From: an uncultured Muribaculaceae bacterium
GTDB taxonomy: Bacteria > Bacteroidota > Bacteroidia > Bacteroidales > Muribaculaceae
Direction: 5' to 3'
Assembly (NCBI GenBank): GCA_947632485.1
Contig: CANRPJ010000014.1
Span: 1 to 64,000 of the forward strand
DNA length: 64,000 nucleotides
Part shown: one piece after another, positions 51,624 through 61,180 of the stretch
Numbering within the stretch: the first letter of the stretch is position 1
Layout of the letters: each line of letters begins with the position of its first letter
Translations under genes and position numbers: made by a program
Notes under the pieces: model-generated
Told to the model about the DNA's origin: nothing
Database searches by the model: none
What the model saw: the letters and a program-made list of their open reading frames with translations, nothing else

Positions 51624-54011
51624 TTAGAGTTTGATGTGGGTTTTGCGGCCGGAATAGGAGAGGGTCCGGGAGGTGCCGTCGGGAAGCACAATACGGAACT
51701 TTCGCTCGCCGATCATGCCGGGATATGACCCTTTGCGGTCGCCGATGGTGAGAGTGCGCTTGCTGTCGCTCCATGTGAAGGGAATTTCCGTGTATTCGCC
51801 TTTCTGATAGCCATAACCGTCGCCTGCATCTTCATATAATGTAAATGAACCATCGGCACCTGGGAATACGAGAATATCAAGTTCGGTCCAGGGTTTCTCT
51901 TCGGCAAACTGCACGTCGAGACCCCATGGCACTATTGCACCGGCACGGGCGAAGAGGGGATTGGAGGCGAGGGTGACGGTCTTTGTAAGCGTCTGGCCTC
52001 CGGAATGACGGGTGCCGGTCTCAATGTCCCACCAGTCGGTGCCTGCGGGCAGATACACCTTATGTTCCTTCGGGGCACGGAAATCAAGGTTGCCAGGCAG
52101 TGGAGCCACGGGATCTTCGTCGGTGTAGAGAGCCTCCATTACAGGAGCAGCCATAAGCGAGCGCCCCCACATGAACTGGCCGGCAAGATCATGAGTAGCG
52201 GGATCTCCGGGGAAATCCATGGGCAGAGCTCTCATGAACGATCCGTTGCGGAAAGCTACGTCGGCCGCTGTGGAGTAGGTGTAGGGCAGAAGTCGGTAAC
52301 GGAGTTTAACAGCGTCGACAAGAGCGTCGTAGACGGGCTGTCCGGCCTCTCCGAAGAGATATATCTCACGCGGCGCATCAGTGCCATGACTGCGCATCAT
52401 GGGCGAGAATACTCCCATCTGCAGCCAGCGCGTGAAGAGTTCTCCGTAGCGCGGATTGCCATAAGCCATGGTGTCGGGTCTGTTGTAGGCTCCTGCGAAG
52501 AATCCGCCGATGTCGGAGTTAGTATTGGGGTTGCCGGTAAGGGTGAAATTGAGCATCGCGGGCACCTGTCGGCGGAGATTATCCCAGGTAGACTCCACAT
52601 CGCCGGTCCATACGTTGGCTCCGTAGCGCTGCTGCCCGGCGTAGCCCGAGCGGGTGAGAATGAAAATTCTCTTGGTAGAATCAGCCTGCAGCTGATGGTC
52701 ATGGACTCCACCCACACACATCATCGGGAAAAGAGAGCGCACCTTTCGGTAGCTGCCCATGCCGGTAGGTGAGTCCATATCCTTCTTGGTAGCATCGAAA
52801 TGGTCGGGCTCGGTAGAGTCCATCCACCAGCCGTCGAGTCCCAGCTCATGCATCGGCTTAAGATAGCGCCAGTAGATATCGCGTGCCTCCGGGCTGTAGG
52901 GGTTATATACCTTCACTCCCGAGGGGTATTCGCGGCGGCTCCAGCCGTCGGTCACTCCGGTTACGGGCCATGTGCTGATGCTTTCGAAGAGCAAACCTTT
53001 ATCCTTTAACTCTTTGTAAGGAAGAGTCTGCGGCCCGAAGCTCTGCCATATTGAGATAATCAGATGAGCGTCTTTGTCATGAATCTCTTTCATCATGCCT
53101 TTGGGGTCGGAGAAACCGGGATTGAGAAAATCCATGGCATTCCAAAGATAGTTTGATCCCCAGTACTGCCAGTCCTGGATCATTCCGTCGATAGGCACTC
53201 CGAGCTCTCTGTAGCGGCGGAGCACCTCGAGGAGCTCCTCCTGGGTCTTATAGCGCTCTCGGCTCTGCCAGAAGCCGTAGGTCCACAATGGTAGCATCGG
53301 CGCCTGGCCGGTGAGCTGTCGCATCTCGGCCATCACTCCGTCGGCATCTCCGCCGGCCATGAAATAATAGTCGACCGCCGGGCCGACGGGAGAGCTGAAG
53401 GTGGTGAGTCCTCCCGGGGTGTCGGAGAAAAGAGTGGGCGAGGGGTTATCCCAGAAGAGGCCATAGCCCTTTACCGAGGTCATAACCGGAATGCCGTCTT
53501 CGATATTTCCGGGTGTGAGCACGATATTCATTCCTCGGCGGGTGAGGCTGTCGCGCTGATGGTTACCGAGGCCGTAGACGTGCTCATCGGGGGCGAGTCG
53601 GAAACTCTGCGTAGCGCTGAAGGTAGCTTCGCCGGCATCGTCGTAGGGGGTGAAGGAGGCTCCACCGGCTTCAGCAAGCAGGGGAACTCCCGCCGGGGAG
53701 AGGAACTGCAACCCGCCGTTGGAAAGATTTACCTTTACCGTGAGCTTCGGAGAGGAGAGGGTGAGAATTTCACCGCTCTTCGAGCTCTTTACCTTTACAG
53801 CCTCCTGAGCGGCTATCACGGCCGGACTCGCCTTCTGCGGCGCGACTCCGCGGGGCGATTTCTGAACGCGCAGAGTGGAGGGGCCATACCAGGTCAGGGC
53901 AATGTCGGCCGAATCAGTTGAGAAACGCAGGGAACCGTCGGAGGCCGGTTTCTGGCCTGACAAAGAGATAGCAGCTACGAAGCTCAATGCGAGCAGCAGA
54001 TATTTTTTCAT
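51624..54011 (-). CDS. GH31 family glycoside hydrolase (alpha-xylosidase/alpha-glucosidase-like)
   Basis: Exported enzyme of 795 residues; ATG 54011 begins the signal peptide (M-K-K-Y-L-L-L-A-L-S, ending L-S-G-Q). N-terminal beta-sandwich (about 30-210), (beta/alpha)8 barrel (about 220-560) and C-terminal beta domains including a DUF5110-like part. Nucleophile Asp in W-W-M-D-S-T-E-P-D; acid/base Asp in W-T-G-D-V-E-S-T-W; S-D-I-G-G-F further on. The D-S-T-E-P form is nearer alpha-xylosidases than the D-M-N-E-P of alpha-glucosidases, so xyloglucan-type substrates are possible (inference). Confidence 0.88.
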   Translation of the reverse strand: MKKYLLLALSFVAAISLSGQKPASDGSLRFSTDSADIALTWYGPSTLRVQKSPRGVAPQKASPAVIAAQEAVKVKSSKSGEILTLSSPKLTVKVNLSNGGLQFLSPAGVPLLAEAGGASFTPYDDAGEATFSATQSFRLAPDEHVYGLGNHQRDSLTRRGMNIVLTPGNIEDGIPVMTSVKGYGLFWDNPSPTLFSDTPGGLTTFSSPVGPAVDYYFMAGGDADGVMAEMRQLTGQAPMLPLWTYGFWQSRERYKTQEELLEVLRRYRELGVPIDGMIQDWQYWGSNYLWNAMDFLNPGFSDPKGMMKEIHDKDAHLIISIWQSFGPQTLPYKELKDKGLLFESISTWPVTGVTDGWSRREYPSGVKVYNPYSPEARDIYWRYLKPMHELGLDGWWMDSTEPDHFDATKKDMDSPTGMGSYRKVRSLFPMMCVGGVHDHQLQADSTKRIFILTRSGYAGQQRYGANVWTGDVESTWDNLRRQVPAMLNFTLTGNPNTNSDIGGFFAGAYNRPDTMAYGNPRYGELFTRWLQMGVFSPMMRSHGTDAPREIYLFGEAGQPVYDALVDAVKLRYRLLPYTYSTAADVAFRNGSFMRALPMDFPGDPATHDLAGQFMWGRSLMAAPVMEALYTDEDPVAPLPGNLDFRAPKEHKVYLPAGTDWWDIETGTRHSGGQTLTKTVTLASNPLFARAGAIVPWGLDVQFAEEKPWTELDILVFPGADGSFTLYEDAGDGYGYQKGEYTEIPFTWSDSKRTLTIGDRKGSYPGMIGERKFRIVLPDGTSRTLSYSGRKTHIKL

Positions 54012-54038
54012 AAATGAGTAAGATATGTGTGCAGACCA

Positions 54039-54066
54039 CAAAGTTACTAAAAAATACTTACCTTTG
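54039..54066. promoter_or_regulatory. Back-to-back -7 boxes for GH31 and SulP
   Basis: Minus-strand TAACTTTG at 54039-54046 (28 bases before GH31) and plus-strand TACCTTTG at 54059-54066 (63 bases before SulP) lie only 12 bases apart. RNA polymerase bound for one gene would exclude the other. The -33 elements are weak on both strands. Confidence 0.55.
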
Positions 54067-54128
54067 CAGCTCCTTTTCAGAAATGGAAAGGTCTTTGCAA
54101 AACAGATTCACACTATAAGGACTTAACT

Positions 54129-55829
54129 ATGAATATTACAGGCGCGATAGACTTTCGTCCGAAACTGGTGAGCTGCCTGCGGGGCTACACCGCAGCGCGT
54201 TTCAAAGACGATCTTGTGGCCGGCATCGTGGTGGGCATCGTAGCCCTTCCGCTTGCCATAGCATTCGGTATAGCTTCTGGAGTGAGCCCCGCCATCGGTC
54301 TTATCACTGCCATTATCGGCGGTTTCATGGTAAGCGCTTTCGGCGGCAATACGGTGCAGATCGGCGGTCCTACGGGCGCTTTCATCGTGATTGTATATAC
54401 CATAATCCAGGAGTTTGGCCTGGAGGGTCTGGCGATAGCTACCCTTATGGCCGGTCTGCTGCTGATAATGCTGGGAGTGTTCCGGCTGGGCACGGTTATC
54501 AAGTTTATTCCCTATCCGATCGTAGTGGGATTCACGAGCGGTATCGCCCTTACAATCTTTTCTACGCAGATCAATGATTTCTTCGGTCTTGGGCTCAGAG
54601 ATGTGCCGGGAGATTTCTTATCGAAATGGGGGCTCTATTTCAGATCGTTCGGTTCGGTGGACTGGGCCTCTCTCGCTGTAGGAGTGTTTTCTCTGGCAGT
54701 GATAATACTGATGCCGAAAATCAGCAAGAAGCTTCCGGGATCGCTCTGCGCCATAGTGCTTGCCACATTCGGAGTGTGGCTTCTGGGATCGCTGATTCCG
54801 GAGTTTTCCGTAGAGACGATCGGCGACCGTTTCGGCGCTATGGCAACCGATATTCCTACGCCTCAGGGATTTGAGCTTTCGATGGCTACAATCAACAGGC
54901 TGCTGCCGTCGGCCTTCACGATCGCTGTGCTCTGTGCCATAGAAAGTCTGCTATCGGCTACGGTGGCCGACGGCGTGACGGGTTCCCGCACTGACAGCAA
55001 CACGGAGCTGATAGGTCAGGGTCTGGCTAATGTGGTGGTGCCTTTCTTCGGAGGAATCCCCGTGACAGGCGCGATCGCCCGCACCATGACTAATATTACC
55101 AATGGCGGGCGCACACCGGTGGCCGGAATAATCCATGCCCTCGTGCTCTTCCTGATATTCCTCTTCCTGATGCCGCTGATCAATATGGTGCCAATGAGCT
55201 GCCTGGCTGCCGTACTGATTATTGTGAGCTATAATATGAGCGGCTGGCGCACTGTGCGCTCGATGCTGAAGCTGCCGAAGAGCGATGTGTGGGTGCTCGT
55301 GGTGACCTTCCTTCTTACGGTAGTGTTCGACCTTACAATCGCCATTGAGATGGGATTGCTGCTGGCGGTGATTCTGTTCCTGCGCCGCGTAATGGAAAAT
55401 ACTCAGATTCGCGTCTATTCCGAGCAGCTTGATGCCGCTGAGGGCACGGATCTTACGCAGCATGAGGTGCTCAATGTGGCTCCGGGTGTGAGCGTATATG
55501 AAATCGACGGTCCTTTCTTCTTCGGAGTGGCTACAAAATTCGATGAGATGATGCGTATGACTCCTGGCCATGTGAAGCCTATGGTGCGGATAATCCGCAT
55601 GCGCAGGGTACCCTTCATCGATGCTACGGGAGCACACAACCTGGAGACGCTGATAACTTCTTCGCATGCAGAGGGTATCGAGGTGGTGCTTTCGGGAGTA
55701 GTGCCAAAGGTGCATGAGACCCTTATGCGCTGTGGCATCGAGAAGATGGTAGGGCCGGATAATGTGTGCGACCATATCTCGAAGGCTGTAGAAAGGGCCA
55801 ACAGCATAGCGAAGTCCCAGAATCAATAG
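54129..55829 (+). CDS. SulP-family anion transporter
   Basis: Inner-membrane SLC26/SulP transporter of 566 residues, moving sulfate, bicarbonate or dicarboxylates. The membrane domain (about 1-420) has the SulP start V-A-G-I-V-V-G-I-V-A-L-P-L-A-I-A-F-G-I-A and G-P-T-G-A-F-I-V near residue 80. A cytoplasmic STAS domain (about 440-555) has Y-E-I-D-G-P-F-F-F-G and P-F-I-D-A-T-G. Second-to-last of no operon upstream; a 56-residue membrane-protein gene follows after 11 bases. The transported ion cannot be told from sequence. Confidence 0.92.
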   Translation: MNITGAIDFRPKLVSCLRGYTAARFKDDLVAGIVVGIVALPLAIAFGIASGVSPAIGLITAIIGGFMVSAFGGNTVQIGGPTGAFIVIVYTIIQEFGLEGLAIATLMAGLLLIMLGVFRLGTVIKFIPYPIVVGFTSGIALTIFSTQINDFFGLGLRDVPGDFLSKWGLYFRSFGSVDWASLAVGVFSLAVIILMPKISKKLPGSLCAIVLATFGVWLLGSLIPEFSVETIGDRFGAMATDIPTPQGFELSMATINRLLPSAFTIAVLCAIESLLSATVADGVTGSRTDSNTELIGQGLANVVVPFFGGIPVTGAIARTMTNITNGGRTPVAGIIHALVLFLIFLFLMPLINMVPMSCLAAVLIIVSYNMSGWRTVRSMLKLPKSDVWVLVVTFLLTVVFDLTIAIEMGLLLAVILFLRRVMENTQIRVYSEQLDAAEGTDLTQHEVLNVAPGVSVYEIDGPFFFGVATKFDEMMRMTPGHVKPMVRIIRMRRVPFIDATGAHNLETLITSSHAEGIEVVLSGVVPKVHETLMRCGIEKMVGPDNVCDHISKAVERANSIAKSQNQ

Positions 55830-55840
55830 AGAGCTGAGAG

Positions 55841-56011
55841 ATGAAGGGGAAAAACAGAAAGAAAGGAAGCGAGTGGAATCCCGCTCCTCAGTTTCCGAAG
55901 CTAAATTTTCAGGGCCGCACGCTCTTCTGGCTCGTGGCGGCTCTCTTCCTCTCGGTGGCCTTTGGTGCTCTTGCGGTGGGGTATATGCTTCACCACATGT
56001 TTGACAAATAA
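55841..56011 (+). CDS. Small single-span membrane protein downstream of SulP
   Basis: 56-residue product: basic start (M-K-G-K-N-R-K-K-G), a short soluble stretch (E-W-N-P-A-P-Q-F-P-K-L-N-F-Q-G-R), one membrane helix (L-F-W-L-V-A-A-L-F-L-S-V-A-F-G-A-L-A-V-G-Y) and M-L-H-H-M-F-D-K at the end. It starts 11 bases after the SulP stop, so it is probably co-transcribed. It may be an accessory subunit of the transporter (inference). I do not recognise a family. Confidence 0.65.
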   Translation: MKGKNRKKGSEWNPAPQFPKLNFQGRTLFWLVAALFLSVAFGALAVGYMLHHMFDK

Positions 56012-56074
56012 TTCGGCGGCGGATTAAACCCGGGGCGTATTCTTCAGTCAGAGAATACAGAAGGATACGAAAAG

Positions 56075-58885
56075 ATGAAAACCCGATTACCCTTTTTCTG
56101 CCTCGTGGCAGTGTTGGGCACCCTCATGGCCGGTGCCTCCTACATTAAAGGCACCATCACTGACCGCGCGGGCGAGACCGTGGTAGGCGCGACCGTGAAA
56201 CTTCTTACTTTGCCGGATTCCACTCTGGTGAAAGCGGTGGTTACAGATGCCGATGGCGTATATAGGATCGACAGCGTGGCTCCGGGCCGCTATGTGGTGA
56301 AAGCTGAGTCGTTCGGACTCGAGGGCGTGCCTACGGTGCTCAATCTGACAGATGCGAAAACGAATGTAGACAACGCCGACATTACGCTCGGCTCCGGAGT
56401 TACGATGCTTCAGGAGGTAGTGGCTCAGGGCGCGCGTACGGCAGTGGTGGCTAAGCAGGATACCCTGGCGTTTAATGCCGGGGCTTTCAAGACCGGTCAA
56501 AACGCGATGGTGGAGGACCTGCTCAAGCGCCTTCCCGGCGTAGAGGTGGGGAGCGACGGAAGTATCACCTCCGGAGGTAAGACGGTTTCAAAGATTCTGA
56601 TCGACGGTAAGGAATTCTTCTCCGACGATCCTAAGATGGCGTCGAAAAATCTGCCGTCATCGATGGTGGAGAAGGTGCAGCTCGTAGACCGCAAGAGCGA
56701 TTACGCGCGAATGACCGGAGTTGATGATGGCGAGGAGGAGACGGTGATAAACCTGACGGTGAAGAAAGGTATGCAGAACGGCTGGTTCGGCACGGCTACC
56801 GCAGGCTATGGCACCGACTCGCGCTATAATTTCGGCTTCAACGTGAACCGTTTTGTCAATGGCAATCAGTTCTCGCTCCTTGGATCGGCCAACAACGTGA
56901 ACGATCGAACCTTCACCGATGCAGGACGCGGTATGTTTCGCGGATTCGGAGGCGATCAGGGCATCACGTCGGTGAAGAGCTTGGGCTTCAACTTTAATAT
57001 CGGCAAATCTGACAAGAAGCGCATCGGAGGTAATGTGCTCTATTCTTACAGCGATCAGGACTATCGTAAACACAGCCTCACGCAGCGCCTCTTTCCCGAT
57101 TCGGTGAGTTACAACAATTCGCAGTCTTATTCGCGCGATAAGGGTCATAACCTTCGCGCCGATTTCCGATGGCAGTGGGAATTCGACGAAAGTAACAGCG
57201 TAGACTTCCGGCCCCGCTTCTCATACAATCACCGCGACTCTTACAGTCAGGATACCACGGCGGTGCGCGCCGGCGATGCTAAGCGTACGCTGGTGAACCA
57301 TCAGGATAACCTGCAGGGAAATCTCGGAAACAGTTGGCAGGCTTCGGGCGATTTCATATATAGCCATAAGTTCCTGTCGCGTCCGGGTCGAACCTTCTCC
57401 GCACAGGCCCGCTATAGTTTTTCGGATACGAGGCAGCATTCTACCTCCTGGAACGACATAGTGTATTATCTTCTTCAAAATGACTCGGAGGAGCTTTACC
57501 GCTGGGTTGACAGTCATCAGTGGAGCAATTCGATAGAGGGCCGCTTCTCCTGGGTGGAGCCGCTCGGGAATCCGGCTAACGGCAACTCGCTGAGCTTCTC
57601 CTATCGCCTTACCTACCGCTTCAATAATTCTGATAAGCTGACCTACGACATACCTCTCGACGATGAGATGAACGCCGACCTGTTTCACACCTGGAATTCG
57701 CTCCCGGGAGGATCGGAGTTCGACGAAAGCCTGTCTAACCGCTTCCGCAATGATTATTTCAATCAGGAACTGCAGGCAGGATTCAAGAAGGTGAACAAGA
57801 TGTATAATCTTGATGCCGGACTTACGTTTACTCCCTCGATGTCGAGAAGTAAGGACCTCATCAACTCAGCCAGAAATATCGACGACCGATGGGTTTGGAA
57901 TGTGGCTCCTTATATGCGCTTCCGCTATAAATTCACCAAGACACGCAATATCGGCATCGACTACCGCGCGCGTACTACTCAGCCGTCGCTTACTCAGTTG
58001 CAGCCGGTGGCCGATGAGAGCGACCCTCTCCATATCACTGTCGGTAACCCTGACCTGAAGCCTACCTTCACGCAAAGCGTCAACGTGCGCTTTTCCGACT
58101 TCCAGCCTGAAAGCCAGCGAGCCCTGATGCTGATGCTCAATGCGTCGTATACGCTCAACGGTATCGTATCGCGAACCACGAGCAATCCTCAGACCGGCTC
58201 GCAGACCACGACCTATGCCAACGTGAACAATGGCTGGAATGTGTTTGGAATCGGAATGATAAATCGCCCGGTGTTTAATACCCACTGGAGAGTATCCGCC
58301 CATCTTATGGCTAATGCTACTTCCTCACCGGGCTATATCAACGGCGATCTTAACCGCAGCATGAATATGCGGCTTAACCCGAGGCTGGGTGTGACCTACA
58401 CTAACGAGCTGCTGCAGATGGAAGTGAGGCCGAGCTATAGCTATCAGCTTACCAGAAACTCTCTGCCGGCACAGGCTAACCGCCATGTGAATAGCTATGG
58501 CTTCAGCTCCTATGCTACCCTTACTCTTCCTTTCGGTCTTGAGCTGAGCACGGATCTCGACTTCTCCAAGACTTCGGGCTATGCTTCGGGCTACGACTCC
58601 GATCAATGGCTCTGGAATGCAGAGGTGTCATACTCGATGCTCCGCAGCCGCTCGCTGACCCTGTCGGTAAAGGTCTACGATATTCTGCAGCAGCGCAGGA
58701 GCATTTCGCGCACGGTTACGTCAACCCAGATCACCGACCAGATGGTCAATGCCCTTACGCGCTATCTGATGGTATCGCTTACCTATAAGTTCCAGACTTT
58801 CGGCAAGTCAGGAATCCCGAATCAGGGCTTCGGTCCTGGCCGGCCTATGGGACCTCCTCCGGGCGGACACCGTAGACCGTTCTGA
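56075..58885 (+). CDS. Outer-membrane beta-barrel protein with carboxypeptidase-like N-terminal domain
   Basis: TonB-dependent-receptor-like protein of 936 residues. Signal peptide, a carboxypeptidase-D-type regulatory domain (about 22-105; I-K-G-T-I-T-D-R-A-G-E-T), a plug-like region with V-E-D-L-L-K-R-L-P-G-V-E-V and I-L-I-D-G-K-E-F-F, then a large barrel of alternating strands (OMP_b-brl_3 type). The tail is Gly/Pro-rich (F-G-P-G-R-P-M-G-P-P-P-G-G) instead of ending with an aromatic beta strand. It likely imports or exports a ligand across the outer membrane, but no SusD partner is adjacent. A strong terminator follows. Confidence 0.85.
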   Translation: MKTRLPFFCLVAVLGTLMAGASYIKGTITDRAGETVVGATVKLLTLPDSTLVKAVVTDADGVYRIDSVAPGRYVVKAESFGLEGVPTVLNLTDAKTNVDNADITLGSGVTMLQEVVAQGARTAVVAKQDTLAFNAGAFKTGQNAMVEDLLKRLPGVEVGSDGSITSGGKTVSKILIDGKEFFSDDPKMASKNLPSSMVEKVQLVDRKSDYARMTGVDDGEEETVINLTVKKGMQNGWFGTATAGYGTDSRYNFGFNVNRFVNGNQFSLLGSANNVNDRTFTDAGRGMFRGFGGDQGITSVKSLGFNFNIGKSDKKRIGGNVLYSYSDQDYRKHSLTQRLFPDSVSYNNSQSYSRDKGHNLRADFRWQWEFDESNSVDFRPRFSYNHRDSYSQDTTAVRAGDAKRTLVNHQDNLQGNLGNSWQASGDFIYSHKFLSRPGRTFSAQARYSFSDTRQHSTSWNDIVYYLLQNDSEELYRWVDSHQWSNSIEGRFSWVEPLGNPANGNSLSFSYRLTYRFNNSDKLTYDIPLDDEMNADLFHTWNSLPGGSEFDESLSNRFRNDYFNQELQAGFKKVNKMYNLDAGLTFTPSMSRSKDLINSARNIDDRWVWNVAPYMRFRYKFTKTRNIGIDYRARTTQPSLTQLQPVADESDPLHITVGNPDLKPTFTQSVNVRFSDFQPESQRALMLMLNASYTLNGIVSRTTSNPQTGSQTTTYANVNNGWNVFGIGMINRPVFNTHWRVSAHLMANATSSPGYINGDLNRSMNMRLNPRLGVTYTNELLQMEVRPSYSYQLTRNSLPAQANRHVNSYGFSSYATLTLPFGLELSTDLDFSKTSGYASGYDSDQWLWNAEVSYSMLRSRSLTLSVKVYDILQQRRSISRTVTSTQITDQMVNALTRYLMVSLTYKFQTFGKSGIPNQGFGPGRPMGPPPGGHRRPF

Positions 58886-58914
58886 TAAAAACCAGATTGT
58901 CTTGATGAAAAAGC

Positions 58915-58944
58915 TGACGGCGCTCCCGCGAAGGGGCGCCGTCA
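58915..58944. terminator. Terminator between the barrel gene and GH97
   Basis: TGACGGCGC (58915-58923) pairs with GCGCCGTCA (58936-58944), extended inward by three more pairs (one a wobble) to a 6-base loop. It lies between convergent genes; T-runs are short. Confidence 0.75.
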
Positions 58945-59004
58945 TTGCTAATTTGGGATACAGGAATTATCTCTGAGGTATGGTAATCGCCTTAGGGACT
59001 GGAA

Positions 59005-60993
59005 TTACCGGCCGGTCTTGAGGGCGAATCCTCCCCCGGGAGCTGCTTTCACTGTAAGCTTACCGTCGGCCGGCACTTTTGTCGTGACCTTCTTATAGTC
59101 GCGTCCGGCTTTGGCGGCGTTGGGGCCATCGGTGAAGAGAGTGATCTCGGTGCCGGGAGCTACTCCAAGTTCGTTGAAGTCTACCGTAAGCTCTCGCGGA
59201 GTCCAGTCGGTAAGGCCTCCTACCCACCAGGTATCACCGCTGCGACGTGCGGTCACGATCTTATCGCCCACGACAGCATCAAGCACCTTTGTGTCGTCCC
59301 ATACGGTGGGCACGGCTGCAATGAAATCGGTACATTCCTCTTCACGCAGATAATTTGAGGGGGAGTCGCAGAGCATGTTCAGCGGACTGTCGAGCACCAT
59401 ATAGAGCGCCAGCTGGCGGCAGCGCGTGCCCTGGCTCATCGGCTCCTTGTCTATGGCGCGGAAGCTCTCTTTGGCGGCATTGCGCATTGCACCCTGAGTG
59501 TAGTCCATCGGGCCGGCCACCTGACGCGTGAAGGGGAGCGTGAGGTCGTATTCCACCTGGTCGAGAGAGTCAGGACACCATTTCATCTGCTCCAGACCAT
59601 TCACGCCCTCGAAATTGATCACGTTAGCCCAGGTGCGGTTCAGTCCGGCCGGCTTGGCGGTTCCGTGGAAGTCGGCAAGGAGACCGTAGCGGGCGCAGGT
59701 CTCGGCGCTGCGGTAGAGGAAATCGTTGAGCAAGGCATCATCACGATCCATGAAATCGATTTTGAAGCCCTTCACGCCCATATCGGCATAGTGCTTGCAC
59801 ACTGCTTCCATATCGCGGTCGAAAGCCTTGTAGCCGGCCCAGAGAATGATTCCTACGCCTTTCTCCTTGCCGTAGTTCACGAGCTCCACCAGGTCGATTT
59901 CCGGCACGACTTTCATGAGGTCAGCCTCATTCTCTACGGCCCAGCCTTCATCGAGAATCACATATTCAATTCCCTTGTCGGCAGCGAAGTCGATATAGTA
60001 TTTGTAGGTCTCATTATTGATACCGGCCTCGAAATCAACCCCGTAGAGGTTCCAGTCGTTCCACCAGTCCCAAGCCACCTTGCCCGGCTTGATCCAAGAT
60101 GTGTCTTGCAGGCGAGGAGCGGCCCCGAGAAGCCATGTGAGGTTGCTCTCCGCTATACCTTTGTCGGTTGGGGAGATAACTGCTATACGCCAGGGGAAGG
60201 TGCGGGCGCCTTCGGCCTTGGCAATATAGTTTTCGCGACTCTTTACAATCTGCTGGAGATTATGCCAGCCCCCTTGCTCCACCTCTTTCGGAAAGGGAGC
60301 GAACATGCTCGTAAGAGTACCGTTGGCACCGGGATTGTAGAGGTACATGCCGGGATAGCCCTGAAGATCGCTTTCCGATAGAGCTACATTTACACCTTTC
60401 TCCTTCACCAGAATAGGCACGAACGCAAGCCTCTTGGGATCCATGGCGCTCAACGGGCCTACGGTATAGAAATTCTGATGAGAGGTTACGAACTGCTCTT
60501 CGAAGGTCACGCCGTCGCGCACGCGCGGCACATAGCTCCATGAATCGGGTGAGAAAGAATATTCTACCTGCTCGTCTACCACCTGAAAAGGCTTCTTCCC
60601 CTTAGCCACGAAGCGATAGGCCACTCCGTCGTTGTAGGCGCGAAACTGCACCTCCCAGTCCTTGCCATATTGCAGGGTGAGCTGATTGTAAGCCTCTTTC
60701 ACCTCCTTCGACCGATAGACGGGAGCCGGAAGCATCTCGTCGACCGAGGAGCGCTTAGAGCCCTTGAAAGCCAGGTCCACTCCTACGGTGGTGCCGTCGG
60801 AAAGTTTCATTGACGCAGCCGAAGGTCCAATCACCTGCTTGCCGTCGTAGCTCACGGAATATTCCAGTTTCTGACCCGCGTTGATATCAACACTGATTTT
60901 GCCATCGGGGCTGGTGAGCTTCAGCTGCGTAGGGGCAGCAGCGGCACTGACCGCCAGCAGCCACGACAGAAGCACACCGGATAGTTTCTTCAT
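59005..60993 (-). CDS. GH97 family glycoside hydrolase, retaining type
   Basis: Exported enzyme of 662 residues (signal peptide M-K-K-L-S-G-V-L-L, ending A-A-A-P). N-terminal beta-super-sandwich (about 20-280), catalytic (beta/alpha)8 barrel (about 290-560) and C-terminal beta domain. The barrel has G-F-K-I-D-F-M-D-R-D-D, with an Asp at the nucleophile position, and N-F-E-G-V-N-G-L-E with the Glu acid/base. The Asp marks the retaining alpha-galactosidase subgroup rather than SusB-like inverting alpha-glucosidases. Ligands for the structural calcium (several Glu) seem present. A -7 box lies 33 bases upstream. Confidence 0.88.
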   Translation of the reverse strand: MKKLSGVLLSWLLAVSAAAAPTQLKLTSPDGKISVDINAGQKLEYSVSYDGKQVIGPSAASMKLSDGTTVGVDLAFKGSKRSSVDEMLPAPVYRSKEVKEAYNQLTLQYGKDWEVQFRAYNDGVAYRFVAKGKKPFQVVDEQVEYSFSPDSWSYVPRVRDGVTFEEQFVTSHQNFYTVGPLSAMDPKRLAFVPILVKEKGVNVALSESDLQGYPGMYLYNPGANGTLTSMFAPFPKEVEQGGWHNLQQIVKSRENYIAKAEGARTFPWRIAVISPTDKGIAESNLTWLLGAAPRLQDTSWIKPGKVAWDWWNDWNLYGVDFEAGINNETYKYYIDFAADKGIEYVILDEGWAVENEADLMKVVPEIDLVELVNYGKEKGVGIILWAGYKAFDRDMEAVCKHYADMGVKGFKIDFMDRDDALLNDFLYRSAETCARYGLLADFHGTAKPAGLNRTWANVINFEGVNGLEQMKWCPDSLDQVEYDLTLPFTRQVAGPMDYTQGAMRNAAKESFRAIDKEPMSQGTRCRQLALYMVLDSPLNMLCDSPSNYLREEECTDFIAAVPTVWDDTKVLDAVVGDKIVTARRSGDTWWVGGLTDWTPRELTVDFNELGVAPGTEITLFTDGPNAAKAGRDYKKVTTKVPADGKLTVKAAPGGGFALKTGR

Positions 60994-61025
60994 TGCTTTG
61001 GATTAATTAGGTTATTACGATAAAG

Positions 61026-61033
61026 CAAAAGTA
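61026..61033 (-). promoter_or_regulatory. GH97 promoter -7 box
   Basis: Minus-strand TACTTTTG, 33 bases before ATG 60993. No good -33 element. Confidence 0.45.
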
Positions 61034-61128
61034 CTAAAAAAATCAGTCATCGCGCCCCGAAAATAGTTTAGACGATAGGTTTCTAATACTTATTGTTGGT
61101 AAGAAAAATAATAGTTTAAAGTTTTTAG

Positions 61129-61159
61129 TTTGTGTGACGCATTTTAAGTCGTAACTTTG
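61129..61159 (+). promoter_or_regulatory. Consensus promoter of the transporter gene
   Basis: TTTG (61129-61132), a 19-base spacer, TAACTTTG (61152-61159): the best match to the Bacteroidetes consensus in the window. The -7 box ends 21 bases before ATG 61181, which excludes the upstream TTG at 61157 as start. Confidence 0.85.
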
Positions 61160-61180
61160 CGGGGCTTTTTCGGAGGCGAT

